Source: Arachnopeziza araneosa
Taxonomy: Eukaryota; Ascomycota; Leotiomycetes; Helotiales; Arachnopezizaceae
Length of the DNA: 64,000 nucleotides
Reading direction: 5' to 3'
Assembly: GCA_003988855.1 (NCBI GenBank)
Contig: QYAI01000004.1
Span: 930,001 to 994,000, forward strand
Numbering within the stretch: position 1 is the first letter of the stretch; each line of letters starts with the position of its first letter. Position numbers and translations under genes: made by a program. Below the pieces are notes generated by a model, which was given only the letters and a program-made list of their open reading frames with translations, was not told the origin of the DNA and did no database searches. Of this stretch, positions 11,115 to 23,724 are shown one piece after another.

Positions 11115-13702
11115 GTTTGATGAGGATAATTGAACCGAAGAGGTTGAAGTCGAATTGTTCGTCCGCCAGGAACCTCAGCAGCACAGCGTTCACAGAAGAG
11201 ATACAGGATTATGGCACGTCAGACAGAGAGGAGTCGCCGGGTTCTTATATCTCTACCCTTTCACAAAGTCTCGTAAACCTTGGTACGACTTATCAGACGT
11301 GGGGACCCCTCATCCCTGAATAACCCAGCACAGAAATGTTTTTGAGCAACCGTGCTGAACGCTTCGAAGCCTGGAAACTGGGAATTGGGGACCGCTCCAT
11401 TCCCCAGATGTGAATCCACGAGAGACACTATCTCTGATCTGGACTAGAACCCGTCCCGACAGCATCGACAATTGACCGAGACACGAAGAGCATCTAGGAA
11501 CTGGTGACCGTGCTTCAAGAAGCTCAATTTGGAAGGAGATAAGCAAGAAGTCTCTATAGAAAGTCGGACATCTTCTGGACCAAACAACCTAGTAGATCGC
11601 GAAGATAATTGTGCCAAAATCTAAGCGCTACTGAAACCGACAGGGTTTATAGAGTACATCTAGGAGCACAACATCTCCGGCTGCCACTGCAATTCCCAGG
11701 ATAATCGGAGAGAGGGAGCTAATATCTCCAAGATTCTCTGGCAAATCATTCGGGCCTTTTGATATTGGTTCAAACATCAGACGCTAAGAGATCAATTTGC
11801 GGCTAGAGTGCCAACTTTCGGGTCCCTGTGTCTTGCACCTTTGCAACCTCGTAGCGAAGTGAGTGGTTCGCTAGCTGGTGAAGTCAATGGATTTCTGCGC
11901 TGTCGTCTTCTCTTATTTTGTGACTCGGCGATTCATCACCCGTTCCCATGCGACGCAAAGCTGGGTGATGGGCGGCTTCGTGTGAAGGGCCGACTGTTGA
12001 GCATGTCGCATATAGGAGGTGGTAGTATCAGATATGTCATGTTAAACGACACGAAAGCAGGAGTATGGCCGAGGAGTTCAGCAACGGCGGGACAGATGAG
12101 TTGTGGGGAAGGTCGTGTTCCTCGAATCACGGGAACGGCGCTTACGGCTCAATCGATAGATCTCGAGTTGGCCGATAGTTAGGCGCGAATCCGTGATGCG
12201 AAAGAGCCTGCGTTTGTGGAGGGCAGCAGGGCGCCACACTGCACGGTACTTGAAGACATTTGACGTCCTTCCCACTTTTCATCTCGCATTACAGCATTGT
12301 TACGTTGCATCCTCCAACACCACGAGAGATGCTAAATCTGACTACTCCGTACTCTCTGGCTCGTGGGATCATCTCCGGTGGTGGCGTCGCCAATCGTTGG
12401 GCTTTGTCCACCATACCGGTCTGTTAGTTTCGTGGCTTTTCAGGAGCCTTTCACGACTGCTTTTCATCGCTTCATTGCCCTCGGTTCGGCCGCTTCACCA
12501 TCGAATCGGACCTACTCGTGTCAAAGTGTGGACCTTCTTCGGCATGAAAGCTCTCACATGCCGTCTCGGGTCACTTTGGTTTACTCGTGGTAAGAAAGTA
12601 GCCGTGATTATGGTGGCGGAAAGAAATGGGCTTAGCGATATCGTGACAATGCGTCTGGGTGCATCTGTCGTCGGCTCCTCTTGCGAGGAACACGCCAAAT
12701 TATTTGACAAAGCTACTGAAAAGTCTCAGTGCTTCAGTGAGCGAAGACAACCACAAACTGAAAAGATGATTTACATACCATGATAAGCGACAGTGCCTTC
12801 AATATTGAAAAACAATGCTTTCATGCCCTTCTTACTCGCAACAGCTATCTCACAACAGCTACCTCACTTGAAGAAGCCAATCAATCTCGGGAGCGCAAAC
12901 AAACACTTTATGAAAGGTCTAAAGTTCCAAATCAAAGATCCACAGAGAACAGTGTCAATACTAAGAAATGGTCCAGAAGATGAAGCAGTCTTCCTAACAT
13001 AAATACAAGAGAAGCAGTAGAGAAGGAAATATTCACAGAAGATATTTATTGCGCTAGAGACGCTGCTGAAAACATATCAGATTGATCTGCTCTTGTTCTC
13101 GTCCACTAGACGTAGACATGTCTGCTCGAGACTAAAGAATCTCGATAGCAGTTGCAAAGGTGGACATGCAGGCACATTCGGAGAAATGTATAACACAAAC
13201 AAAGGGATATTGAGCACAACATACATATGTTTCCGTGTTGCAGTTCTATCTTCAGGCTATCGTCTTCCAACAACGAGCGGATATGCACGGTAAGTTCTTT
13301 GATTTTGATTACTGCTTCAGGCATCACTTCTTTCCGCTGCTTTGAATCTGCAATAAGAGACACGGCAAGAACAGGAGAAGGGCGAGATGATTGAGACGTT
13401 CGAATCTCCATCTCACTTGCGATTAGTCAGCCAAAGTTCCGGAAACCCGAACAAAACTCCCTAGTCCTCCAAGACCAATCGAATTCATTCAGTGACGCTC
13501 CATCACATATTTGCAAAATGGCCAAGTTTTGCCATGATCTCAATGTCAAGTTAAGTCATCATATCAATCTGTCTTCATTGTGTGTGAAATGGCATCATTC
13601 CTCTTTCTTCATACTTCCTGTCCGATCTGAACTTCGCTTTCTACAGCTATTCCCTATTGAAAGCATAACACAGAACCTCTTGCAGAAGCTCTGCCAGTAG
13701 CT
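11115..13702. other. 2.6-kb divergent intergenic region
   Basis: Region between two divergent MFS transporter genes. Several open frames of 60-200 codons occur, the longest at 12193-12783 (+), but none has a recognisable domain, consistent codon use or splice structure. A GTGGGG word at about 11298, which fits the CreA SYGGRG consensus, lies near the hexose transporter. It is too short to be meaningful alone. I see long promoters or untranslated leaders and nothing else. Confidence 0.45.
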
Positions 13703-15388
13703 ATGGCGACCAAATACCTCACCAAGGTCCTGGAGGAGCTCGGGCTCGTCTCCCTCTGGAGCTCTTCCAGAGATACCAAGCTACTCATCATCCAGCGTTT
13801 CGTTCGACTGTTTGCCTATGGTGGCTCAACCCTCATCCTCGTAGCATACCTACATGCACTAGGCATATCAACAACGAAGATTGGTCTTTTCATGACTTTG
13901 ACACTGATTGGAGATACTCTCATAAGTTTTGTCTTGACTCTCTTCGCAGATGCTATGGGGAGAAAAGCTATCCTGGCGCTGGGTGCGGCGCTGATGTCTG
14001 CTGCGGGAGCTATATTCGCATCTTTTGGGAATTATTGGGTTTTGCTTATGGCAGCAACCATTGGAGTCATCAGTCCTAGGTATATAATCCAACCATGAAG
14101 AATATTGAAACTAATGGAGTACTAGTGGGAATGAGATTGGTCCTTTCAGAGCGATCGAGGAATCGACTTTAGCGCAACTGACCCCCGCTGCAAAACGAGG
14201 CGATATATATGCATGGTATTCATTATTTGGCACAGCTGGAGCTGCTTGCGGGATGATGATCTGTGGATGGACGCTCCATTACATGAAAACAGAACTGGAA
14301 TGGGAGATGATAGAATCGTATAGAGCCGTCTTCTGGGCCTATGCTTTTGTCGGACTTCTTAAGCTCTCTCTAGCATTGTCTCTCAGCCGAGCTGTTGAAG
14401 CAGAGAAGAAGATTAAGCCAATCCAGGATCCAGAGACGGCACCTCTATTGGGAGACGGTGCCGAAGATGAGGAACCGAAATCAATGAGGCATTGGTTTAA
14501 GTCGAAACTGCCAGATATCGGTATTGAGAGCAGGGTCATTGTGTTCAATCTATGTCTACTATTTGCTCTAGACTCATTTGCCTCCAGTCTTGCTGCTTTG
14601 TAAGTTTTGCTCTTCCTTTGAAAGTTAGCCGGGATTGAAAATACTGAGGCTCTTTCTTTTGAGTGCCTCAAACCTAGGATCTATTGTAGATAATGAGACA
14701 TGCCCATTTCTTCATCTGATGATTTCAAGCCTTGGAACTTGCAGCTAATCGTTGATAGATCTTGGGTAACCTGGCTCTTCCACGATAAATTTGGTCTACA
14801 AGACGGCAAACTCGGCTCTCTCTTCTTCACAACTTCAATCATAGCCGCTGCATCAATGCTTGTAGCATCTTCAATTGCCAAAAGATTTGGGAATATCAAG
14901 GTTAGTAATTTGTCAACTTTCACCTGCACTAGAATAACTCCGATTAGACCATGGTTTTCACCCACCTACCTTCATCTATCTTCCTAGGCTTAATCGGCGT
15001 CCCCAACTCACTACCCTGGGCAATGACCTTCCTAATCCTCCGTTCCTGTACACAATCCATGGACGTTGCGCCCCGCTCCGCTTTCCTCGCAGCCGTTATT
15101 CTCCCCCAGGAGCGTACCGCTGTCATGGGTCTAATCAACGTCGTCAAAACCTCCGCCCAAAGTCTTGGACCAACGATTACGGGTATTTTGGCTAACAATG
15201 GTCTGATCTGGGTGGCTTTTGTTCTAGCCGGTAGTTTGAAGGCTATCTATGATCTGGGTATGTTGGCCATTTTTGCCGGGCATAAGACCCAAGAAGATAG
15301 AGCAGAGGATGAGAGAAGGGAGGAAGCTAGACAGGAAGAAGAGGAGAGGGAGATATTGAGCGGACCGGAAGATCTTGATGAGCCATGA
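13703..15388 (+). CDS. MFS transporter of unknown substrate
   Basis: A 477-aa polytopic membrane protein of the major facilitator superfamily, unrelated to the sugar porter next door. Four exons: 13703-14079, 14126-14599, 14759-14900 and 14948-15388. The loop-2 motif appears as LFADAMGRKAILALGAA. Exon 2 begins SGNEIGPFRAIEESTLAQL, and a soluble central loop (DPETAPLLGDGAEDEEP) splits the two six-helix bundles. The second half carries MDVAPRSAFLAAVILPQERT and ends in a charged Glu/Arg-rich tail. This layout occurs in a conserved but uncharacterised fungal MFS group. No substrate is inferred. The third intron call is tight at 47 nt. The second (14600-14758) is longer at 159 nt, so a missed micro-exon there is possible. 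Confidence 0.8.
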
Positions 15389-15983
15389 GGCGAGTTAAGA
15401 ATTGTAAAACTAGCGTTGTATATACATAACATAAAAGCTATTTTACAATCAACGAGCAGACAACCACGCTTCGTACCCATCTCGTCAATCACAAGTAATA
15501 TCCCACCTCAAATCAACCAAGCTCCCCACAGACGTCGCTGGCGCTTATACCATACTGTACGGGTATGCATGCCCTGCTGCAAAGCAGGCGACAGACGCAC
15601 ATCCCGTCACATCACGCAGGGCCAGGCCATGCTAGGATCGAGGATTCCCAATCTAATCGGTTCCATATTACCGATTGGTGATGGGCGCTTTTGCTCGGTT
15701 GGGGTTTCGGAGGGAAGAGGTCCGTCGTGGTTGCGGGAAATGGGTTGGGTTGGGTTGTTGTGATGTGGACATAGTGATTGGGATGTGTGAGGAAGGATTG
15801 TCTCTTGGGGTGGATGTGCAAATATGTAATCAAGGTTAAATTTAGACTTCATGATAATCCCCCCCCAAAAAATTCATAAGCTCCACTATTGACTTGACAT
15901 TGTCTCATTAGTGCCAAAACTGTACGTGATCGAGTAGATAGTATCAAAATATGGCAATTTACTTGCGAAAAGTCGTAGAACCC
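15389..15983. other. Intergenic, convergent 3' ends
   Basis: Nearly 600 bases between the convergent MFS and Med16 genes. A run of eight or more C residues followed by A at about 15850 is the only low-complexity feature. No gene seen. Confidence 0.5.
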
Positions 15984-18900
15984 TCATGCTACCGTTTCCC
16001 CTGGCGATAGAGTGTCCCAATAACCACTACAGAAGCAGCGCCTTTGCTGCATAACCAACCACTGCAGTGCCTGCCTCTGCGTCAATACATCCTCCATCAC
16101 TGATGCACACCTTGCACACCTCCGCCATCTTGCACCCTGTCTTCCACCAGCTCCCATCAACCCATTCGTTGTACCATTCAGAATTGTATCAGATTGGGCT
16201 AGGGTCTGCTCACCGCCCTTCTTGCTTGGATTCACCAGCCAATTCTTCTTGAAACAGTCCATAGTTTTGCCGAGAGACTTTCTCTTCTTAACGCTATGAG
16301 TATCTTCATCGACTTCTAGCAATGTGAAATCTGCAAAAAACAATCTTCCGGGATCAATCTCATCCCGAACTGACTCGAGAAGGCCGCCTGGTTTGAAAAG
16401 CTCGACAATGACGGATTTGAAAGCATCGGGAAAAGAACCACCCAGGAGCATCTTGACCTCTAGTGCGTTGCGAGCTTTTTCGGCATTTGGTGAGCCGGAA
16501 AGTGATGGTGTGTGTGACGAGTAGGCATTTTTGACGTGGCCGGTTAAGGACGAAAGAAGCTTCTCTATGGTTTGAAACTTGAGAATTGTGCTGGATGTAA
16601 GAACAGCAATCTGGACGTACGCCGCTCGTAGAGCAGGAGAGACCGCCGGTTGAGGTTGATTATTGGTTTGGGTTAGAGCTTGAGAGTTTGGTGTATTAGT
16701 GGTGTACATAGCTTTACGAGCGATGAAGTCGAGATGCTGGAGACGGCGGCAGATAGCTGTCAGAAAACCCCGCGTTGGAGATGAAAGAAGCAGATGAAGA
16801 GATACAGTGTTCGTAGAATGGAGATGAGCAAGAAGATCAGGGAGCGAGAGTTTAGTTGCCGTAGTTAGATTTATATTTGGAGGCAAAGTAGTTGGAAGGG
16901 TTAGTAAAGAATCAGTAAGCCAAGCCATGAGATCTAATACCCAGCGAACTGATCCTGCAAGAGAATTTATAACTTCTAAATTGTTGTTAGCCACCCAACA
17001 CCGAAAAATTATTGGAGGACTAACCTGGGTCCTCAAGTGGCGAAGTTTTGTCATTATTAGGTCCTGGGACATTGAGATTCGCAGCCATTGTCACCAGGAC
17101 TACGATATTTCTAAGCTGAAGCACAAGCCAGGAAAATTTTCCGGAAAAGGTACGCGGCTTGAATTCTCCCTTGAAGCCTAAAGAATTCTGGATGCATAAA
17201 CACAATTGAATGGTTGTGTTTCTCACGAGGACGTCGTGATGCGTTTCTTCCGAGTAGTCCCAGTGGACCTTAAGAATGCGAGACAATTCGGTGAGCCAAT
17301 CATAAGCGAATTCTATATTATTAGTTGGTCAATGACTGCTATGAAGATTTCTGGCTTACGAGCTGAAGCATATTTGTTGACAGTGGCAAGGAGATCATCG
17401 AAGTTAACATTTCTCATAACTGCAGTTGCAGAAGATAAGGCGATGGCCGCTATTACAGCTGCATACGATGCTAGTTTGACCATTAGTTGAATTTCAATAT
17501 TCGGGGAGCTGAACGTACGCTCTTCCATGCTTGAACCGAAATCTCCTAGATATTGAACTTGCTTCCATCTTATTTTTCCATCGTTCCTTATTTCAGCGAG
17601 GGAGCAATAAGTAGGAGAGAGGGCAACCTGAAGACCTAGAGGATATTAGTGACTACCAAATTTGGTATGAATGCACATACGCGGCTCGTCTTCGGCATAT
17701 GTGAAACCTATCTGTGAAAGATGCCAAACACGATCAAGATCGCCATCGTTGAAGGTTTCTGTAAATCCAAATCGCTCACGATATTCAACTGAGCCATCAC
17801 TGAATGCAAAGAACACAACTTTTCCCAGGTTGATGGCTTCTAGGCCAATGGCTATCTTATTTACTGTATAGCTTTCCATCTTTTTGAGAATGGAAACAGG
17901 CTACGTATGTTAGGCAAGTTATTTTGGGCTTATGATTGAAACTTACACCTGGCTGAGATCCAACACTATTTCGGCGAGAACTCAGATGCTCAAATGCGGG
18001 ATGTAGTCCTTGGGGTTTCTCACGTACTTCCCATCTATCAATAATAGACTGAACATCCTGGTTGTAATGGGTGGTTGAACTGGGTAAGTGGGATCGTATT
18101 GTTAGGATTGTCGGCGGGGCCATTTTGTCACCCGAATCTCCAGCAGGCGGAAGAATTTCGAGATGGGACAACTGGACCATCGTGGAGTCCATGTGTGAAG
18201 TATTCAAAGAATCCACCGGGGCATCATGAATCCAACTGGTAACGGCTAAGTGTCTAGTCTCAAGAGTTGGACTTAGTAGAAGCTGCCCAGGTGGTATATT
18301 CTTCTCTGCTTTTGGTTGGTTCCATTTGATTGCGGCTCTGACTGTACGTAGTTGCTTTGATGTTGTAGCGAAGGCAATGAGTAGAGTTCCGTCTGATATA
18401 GTAAGTACGAGTCAGGATTTGAAAGTTTGGACATACTTTTATCAGGACAAATTGCTGCATGGGTAATTAAATCATCAGATGAGACGATGCTTTCCAACTC
18501 GGTATGTGACTCGAGCCACTTGCCATTGTTTTGGGGCCACAGCAACCGAAGAGAACCATTAGTAGTGAGGAAAATGAAAGCAGATTTTGATGCACTAGGA
18601 TGACAGGGTCCTAGAACTGGAGCCTGATGTGCCTCGTAACGAAAGTTTGGACCATCCCTTACTGCAGGTCCATTGAGGATTGCCTGTATAGTACATCAGA
18701 GCTTAGACAGAAACAAAAGATGCAATGAATTTTACCGGTCTCGTTGCAGGGTACGGCGCTGAATTTAACCAATAACAACCTACAACAGCATGTAAATCAT
18801 CTGCTGGGTCATCTGCTTGGCAGCTTCTGCTAAGGCTAGGTTTGTTCAGTGATGAAAAGACAGCCAGAATCGTAACTCTTCCGGCTGCATCAATCACAGC

Positions 18901-19270
18901 TAGATCGGATCCTGTTGGACTCCATGAGAGATGCTTCAAAGGCCCCCCATCTTGGGTTGATGAGAAGCTAGGCGTGATTGTTGGTTCACTTAGTGCCCAA
19001 CTGCTGTTCTCTGGATGAACTCTGAGATTCCGTAGCTCAAGCGATGATCCATTTGGGGCAATGGATGCTATACTACCCCATCTAGACCATGCAACACCTC
19101 TATTATAGGTTAGATGATTGTCCAGCACGGTGATACGTGACCTACTGGCAACACCCACTTCCTCTTAGCTCGTCAATTCTTTGGTAGATATCTTTTGTTA
19201 GTGGTCTTGATGGAAGTACGTCACCGAACAGCTCGTCTATGTTCATATCCTCGTCCATCATCAATGGCAT
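15984..19270 (-). CDS. MED16: Mediator complex subunit 16
   Basis: Tail-module subunit Med16 (Sin4) of Mediator, which links activators to RNA polymerase II in the nucleus. About 985 aa in eight exons: 19270-19146, 19099-18736, 18683-18437, 18392-17947, 17900-17681, 17635-17360, 17312-17025 and 16975-15984. All introns are 44-52 nt. The N-terminus holds WD-like repeats with WSRWGSIASI, LELRNLRVHPE and LKHLSWSPTGSDLAVIDAAG, the typical Med16 order. The C-terminal half has TIQLCLCIQNSLGFKGEF and a final Cys-rich segment, RWRRCARCASVMEDV then QQRRCFCSGYW, which could bind zinc. I start at the ATG at 19268-19270; the in-frame Met a few codons later is also possible. Length and motifs agree with filamentous-fungal Med16. 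Confidence 0.9.
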
Positions 19271-20152
19271 ATTGATTTTACTACAAACAATTGGTTCTCT
19301 CGTTCGCTCTCAGCCTTCCCGCCTCCACCTTCTACTTAGAACTTAAACTGCCGCTAGAAGCCGAAGACAAGTGCAAGGAATGAAACTGCGAGGTGATATA
19401 TGTTGATTTGAAAGGAATTGTGGGAGGAGAGTGAAAAGTGAGGTGTGAAGTTGAAATTGTGATGATTGGAAGAGAAAGCCGACAGCCTTGTGAAGCTGCT
19501 GGGTCGGCACTAACCAGGGGCGGCGGGAGCTAACCGCTTTCGATGCTTGGGTGGCTCCGCCCTTGAGAGCGAGCATCATCATTGCCTTCAAGAGGGAGAA
19601 ACAAAGAGACGTCTACATGGAAATATTAAAGACAAACATGGGATTTCTTCTCAGTGAAATCAACACGGTCTATGAGAATGAAAAGAAACCTCCGACTTCT
19701 CGGATAAAACCTGTCTAGAAGTCCGTGCCGTGGAAGATGAAAGGAACCTTCTCCCGAATCTTGCGCAAGTCATTCTGGCTAAGCAATTTTCGACCTTCGT
19801 ATGCAGTGAATCGCATGTTAGTACAATCGTAAGATAAATGCAGAGACAGCAATATTAACTTGATAGCAAAAATTCAACACCCCTTTATTGTTGACAAAAG
19901 CTCTTCACCCACTCACTCCTGTAACCTTTTATTTTCAAGTGGCGTCTTCACTCTGACGTTGTTCAAAACAAACCGGTTGGCAGGCCAGACAGAGCCTCCC
20001 GTTTCTGCAAGTCTCTGTTGGACCTCGTTCCTCACATCACCTCGAACACGCACCTTCTCCAGCCACCAACAGAGACAGCAGTTCGATTATTGTATTATTC
20101 GACCACGTCAACACCGATAATTATGATCTAAAGAGGACTGTCATCTCAATTC
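19271..20152. promoter_or_regulatory. Divergent promoter Med16 / sirtuin
   Basis: About 880 bases between two divergent starts. The part next to the sirtuin is CT-rich, typical of a fungal promoter and leader. No separate gene or RNA is supported. Confidence 0.4.
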
Positions 20153-22157
20153 ATGTACGCGATCGCTCGCGCGATCTCCTTCTTCTCACCTACGCCGCCC
20201 CCTACCTCCACCGCCATGTCGTCTCCGAGTAGCTCTATCGTCTCCTCGATTCCCTCTTCGCCATTATCTAGTGTCGCTTCTAGGTCGCCGTCTCCCCCTC
20301 CGAGTTATCCTTCACCTCCATCAAGTCATCTCTCAGATACAGGTGTCGCGTCAAAAGAAAAAGCTCGCAAGGCGCGAGATGACACGGCAGATTGCGACGG
20401 CCCACCACCCGCGAAGAGGCAGAAAGTTGCGAAGCCCAAGGAGTTAAAGACTGAGTATTTGGATCTGAGTGAACTGAACAATAGCGACAATGAGAGACAT
20501 CATAGAAACGAGGATGAAAAGGTCAAAAAGTTGACTGAAATTCTCCGGACAAAGCGGAAGATTGTGGTCATTGCCGGAGCTGGAATCTCAGTTTCTGCTG
20601 GTAGTAAGTTCTCCAACTTCAAATTTCACGTATTTAGATTGACGTCTATCAGTACCCGATTTTCGCTCCGCTACAGGGTTATTCGCAACACTCCGCGAAC
20701 GACACAAATTAAAGTCTTCTGGAAAGCACTTGTTCGATGCGGACGTGTATCGGAACGACTCCTCTACAAGCGCTTTTCATGATATGGTCCGAGAACTCTC
20801 CCAGCTAACACGAAACGCAAAAGCTACGGCTTTTCATCATATGCTTGCGACATTGGCTGAAGAAGGTCGTCTGATGCGCCTCTACACTCAAAATGTCGAT
20901 GGGATCGATACTGCTCTGAAGCCACTTGCAACCAAGACTCCTTTAAATGTTAAGGGGCCTTGGCCCAAGACTATTCAGCTTCATGGAGGATTAGAGAAGA
21001 TGGAGTGCAACAAGTGTCACGAGATTTCGGATCTCAATGGGGCACTCTTTATTGGGCCTAAGCCACCTTTATGCAAAGCTTGCGAAGATACTGATTTAGC
21101 AAGATTAGCTGGCGGTCTTAGACGCCAGGGAGTAGGTCGTCTACGTCCAAGAATGGCCCTGTACAACGAGCGAAATGCCGATGAGGATGCTATTGGAGCT
21201 GTCAGTGCAGCGGATTTGAAGAGTAAGCCGGATGCTGTAATTGTAGTTGGAACGAGTCTGAAAGTTCCTGGGATTCGAAGACTAACGAAAGAGCTATGCT
21301 CATTGGCTCGAGATCGGAGAGGTGGTTTCACAGCTTGGATTAATCATGATCCTGAGCCTACAGGACTCGACCTAAAGGACTGTTGGGATATGGTTGTCAA
21401 GGGCGATTGTGACGCTGTTGCATCAATGGTTGGCCTTCCTCGATGGGACGACAAAGATTGTGGCGAATACACGATGGTAGAGAAGCATAGGTCTCTAGAG
21501 GCAGGTAGTCGACCTGAGGTTATTGTGGACATGAAGCCTTTTGAGATACTCAAAGACCAAGGAATGCTTACTCCTATGGATAGTCCAAAACAACAAAGCC
21601 CGATACCATCCCAAGTTCCTAAGCTCAAACAGCAACCATTGTCATTTGGTTCAACCAAGATTCCCACGGACGAGGTACCTGCAAAGAAGAAGCCTGGACG
21701 GAAACCATTACCTTCTAAGCCTACCAAACCTAAAGGAATCAACATCAACAACCTCTTCACCACCACTAAAACCTCTAGAAAGGTGGGCAGACCTGCCAAG
21801 TCGTCAAAGTCAGATGATGAGTCTTCTGTACCGGCCTTCCCAATTATTGCCTCTGAGAAAGTCCCTCGACCGACCGGACGACCTCCAAAACGACCAAAGT
21901 CAGCAGATATGTTCCCGGGTCCTTTCAGCCCTCCTGCTTCTACTACACTTGTCGACTATCGTCCAGGCTCGAAATCTCCTTCACAATTCGCAGTTGAAAT
22001 AATTGTACCAAGAACACCAGTTCAATCATCATATGAATTTGGCAAAAAAAGAGAGACAATTTCACCGCGTTCTGTACCATCTGGAATGGCTCGTCTATTA
22101 TCTGACTCTGAAGAAGAGATCAGAGCTCCTCATGGCATGAGCCATCTTCTTTCGTAA
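20153..22157 (+). CDS. Hst3/Hst4-like NAD-dependent histone deacetylase
   Basis: Sirtuin of about 651 aa. Sirtuins of the Hst3/Hst4 type remove H3K56 acetylation in the nucleus and guard genome stability. Two exons, 20153-20603 and 20653-22157, join to restore GAGISVSAGIPDFRSATGLF, the NAD-binding GAGxS..GIPDFR core. Next come TQNVDGID, the catalytic-His motif QLHGGLEKMECNKC, a second Cys pair (CKAC) that completes the zinc site, and VVGTSLKVPG. The N-terminus is Ser/Pro-rich with a PPAKRQKV-like nuclear signal. The C-terminal 250 residues are unstructured, with KKKPGRKP, KVGRPAK and TGRPPKRPK, which resemble AT-hooks. An in-frame ATG at 20216 in good context could be the real start. Hst4-like specificity is inference from overall architecture. 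Confidence 0.85.
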
Positions 22158-23319
22158 TCCAACATTTGTCTTTCGGAATAAAGGCAAGGCGTTTAGAGTC
22201 TGGTTTATTTAATACCTATCATCATACCCGACGGCGGGAACGATACATGATTTCTCTAGGAGACGGCATATCATCCAGAGAGAGGCGTTATTGTAGCATT
22301 GCATGGGCTTGGGTGGGGAAAGTGAATGTTTCAACGAAACAGAGGTCATATTCAACGAGTGCCCTTTTTGTATCGAGTATTGCTCGCATTGAGTTTCGCA
22401 TCGCGGCCCATGGACTGCGAGATGGTAGATGTATCTACATACCAGCCGAGAGAATCCTCAATTATGTACATAGTAAAGAGGATGCAAAATAAATCTTACC
22501 GAACCTCCAATTTTCTTTGAGGTTCTCTGCTTTCCAATTATACTTGAGATGCTAGGTCGTGTAAAAATTGATTATGTGAATAACTTTAACCACTTTTTCA
22601 ATTGTTCTCTTCCACAGCTGCAATTTACCGTCCATTGCCGGAAAAAAAAAAGTAATATTAGGAGAGATCGCGTTTCAAAAGTATGCCGTGGATGAAATAA
22701 TTGAAACTCATGTGCCTGTTTTTATATTTGTGTTCAGCTTCAATTAACAGGCCCACCAGACCTCGAGAGAGGATTCCAGCTTAAATATCGATTTCAAGTT
22801 GTGATATGATTTAAAACAGAGTTTGAACAAGATAGGAAGTATTTGATGTTCTCTTCGAAGATCCGGGTTCAAATTTCGAGTCAAAAATAGTCTTTCTAGT
22901 CATCACGCGCACTCTTATCATCTTCTATTCTCAAGCTCGCTCTTGGCTCTTTAATCCCAGAGCTTCTTACTCCTACATCTCAACTCAACCTTTCCGCTTC
23001 AGTCACACCTTCTATCTTACCTCAACTCCACCATCTCAGCTCCACCTCGACTTCTTTCGATTCAACCTAATTCTTTCATCTCAACTCAAGAACGCATACA
23101 CCTCAATCTCACTTCAACATGTTTATCGACTCCCACTAACATTCCCATTCGTCTTTCTGACGACAATGTTCAACTCCGAAAGCCAACTCATGTCAACCCA
23201 ACCACCAAATACGACAGGCTACGTCACTCCGCTCTTCACCTTCGAGTCAACTCAACTACCCAGGCTCATTCTGTACTACCAAGTACCCAATTCAAACTTT
23301 ATCTGACAACAACACCATT
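22158..23319. other. Intergenic with CT-rich leader-like stretch
   Basis: About 1.16 kb. The first part is sirtuin 3' flank with an A-run at about 22641. From about 22900 to 23290 the plus strand becomes strongly C/T-rich, with TCAACTCAAC-like words repeated several times. It looks like the leader of a transcribed gene and runs straight into the broken dehydrogenase remnant. Only very short frames are open here, the longest starting near 23166 (about 46 codons). Confidence 0.4.
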
Positions 23320-23724
23320 ATGCTCTTGCCAGCACCGCCGCCGAACTACGCCAAAGTGGCACTGTTGAAGATGATGGAGTCTATCCGGGCTGAGGCGGAT
23401 GCTGATCCAGAAGGGAAAGAATTGAAAGTTACAGTGTGCATCTAGGTGTCCTGTTCGGAACGGAGATGGGACAGAAACTGCGAAGGCGGAGACAATATGC
23501 CTACAGATAACAGTGAGCCTTCTCTACTATATTTCTCTTAATTCTCTTCCCTCTTTTCTCCTAAACTCCCAGCTCCAATTTAGCTCCACTAACCCAGAAC
23601 AATAGTGTCCTCCCTAGGCGACTTTATGGTTTGGGTATGTAGTCCTGAAGCCGATTTCCTGCGTGGTCGCTTCGTGTGGAATAATTGGGACGTGGATGAG
23701 GGCTCAAGACGAGGAGATTATTGA
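23320..23724 (+). pseudogene. 3' remnant of a short-chain dehydrogenase/reductase
   Basis: Decayed C-terminal part of a fungal SDR. Frame A from 23320 gives NYAKVALLKMMESIRAE, like the catalytic Tyr-x-x-x-Lys helix of SDRs although the expected spacing is lost, then ELKVTVCI and a TAG at 23443-23445. The next bases read GVLFGTEMG in another frame, which fits the HPGV..T.M segment. The last part returns to frame A. After an intron at 23513-23605 (branch-like CTAAC) it encodes LGDFMVWVCSPEADFLRGRF and WNNWDVDE, the classic C-terminal signature of this family. The Rossmann N-terminal half (about 150-200 residues) is absent. So this is a 5'-truncated copy with a stop and at least two frame changes. 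A short product from a new ATG cannot be excluded. Confidence 0.7.

Noticed and set aside
12193..12783. 196-codon frame between the two MFS genes
   Set aside because: No domain, no hydrophobic or charged pattern of a real protein, no splice context, and overlapping open frames on the other strand; best explained by chance in a long intergenic region.
22861..22890. GGGTTCAAATTTCGAG, reminiscent of a tRNA B box
   Set aside because: No A box at the right distance and no cloverleaf pairing could be drawn around it.
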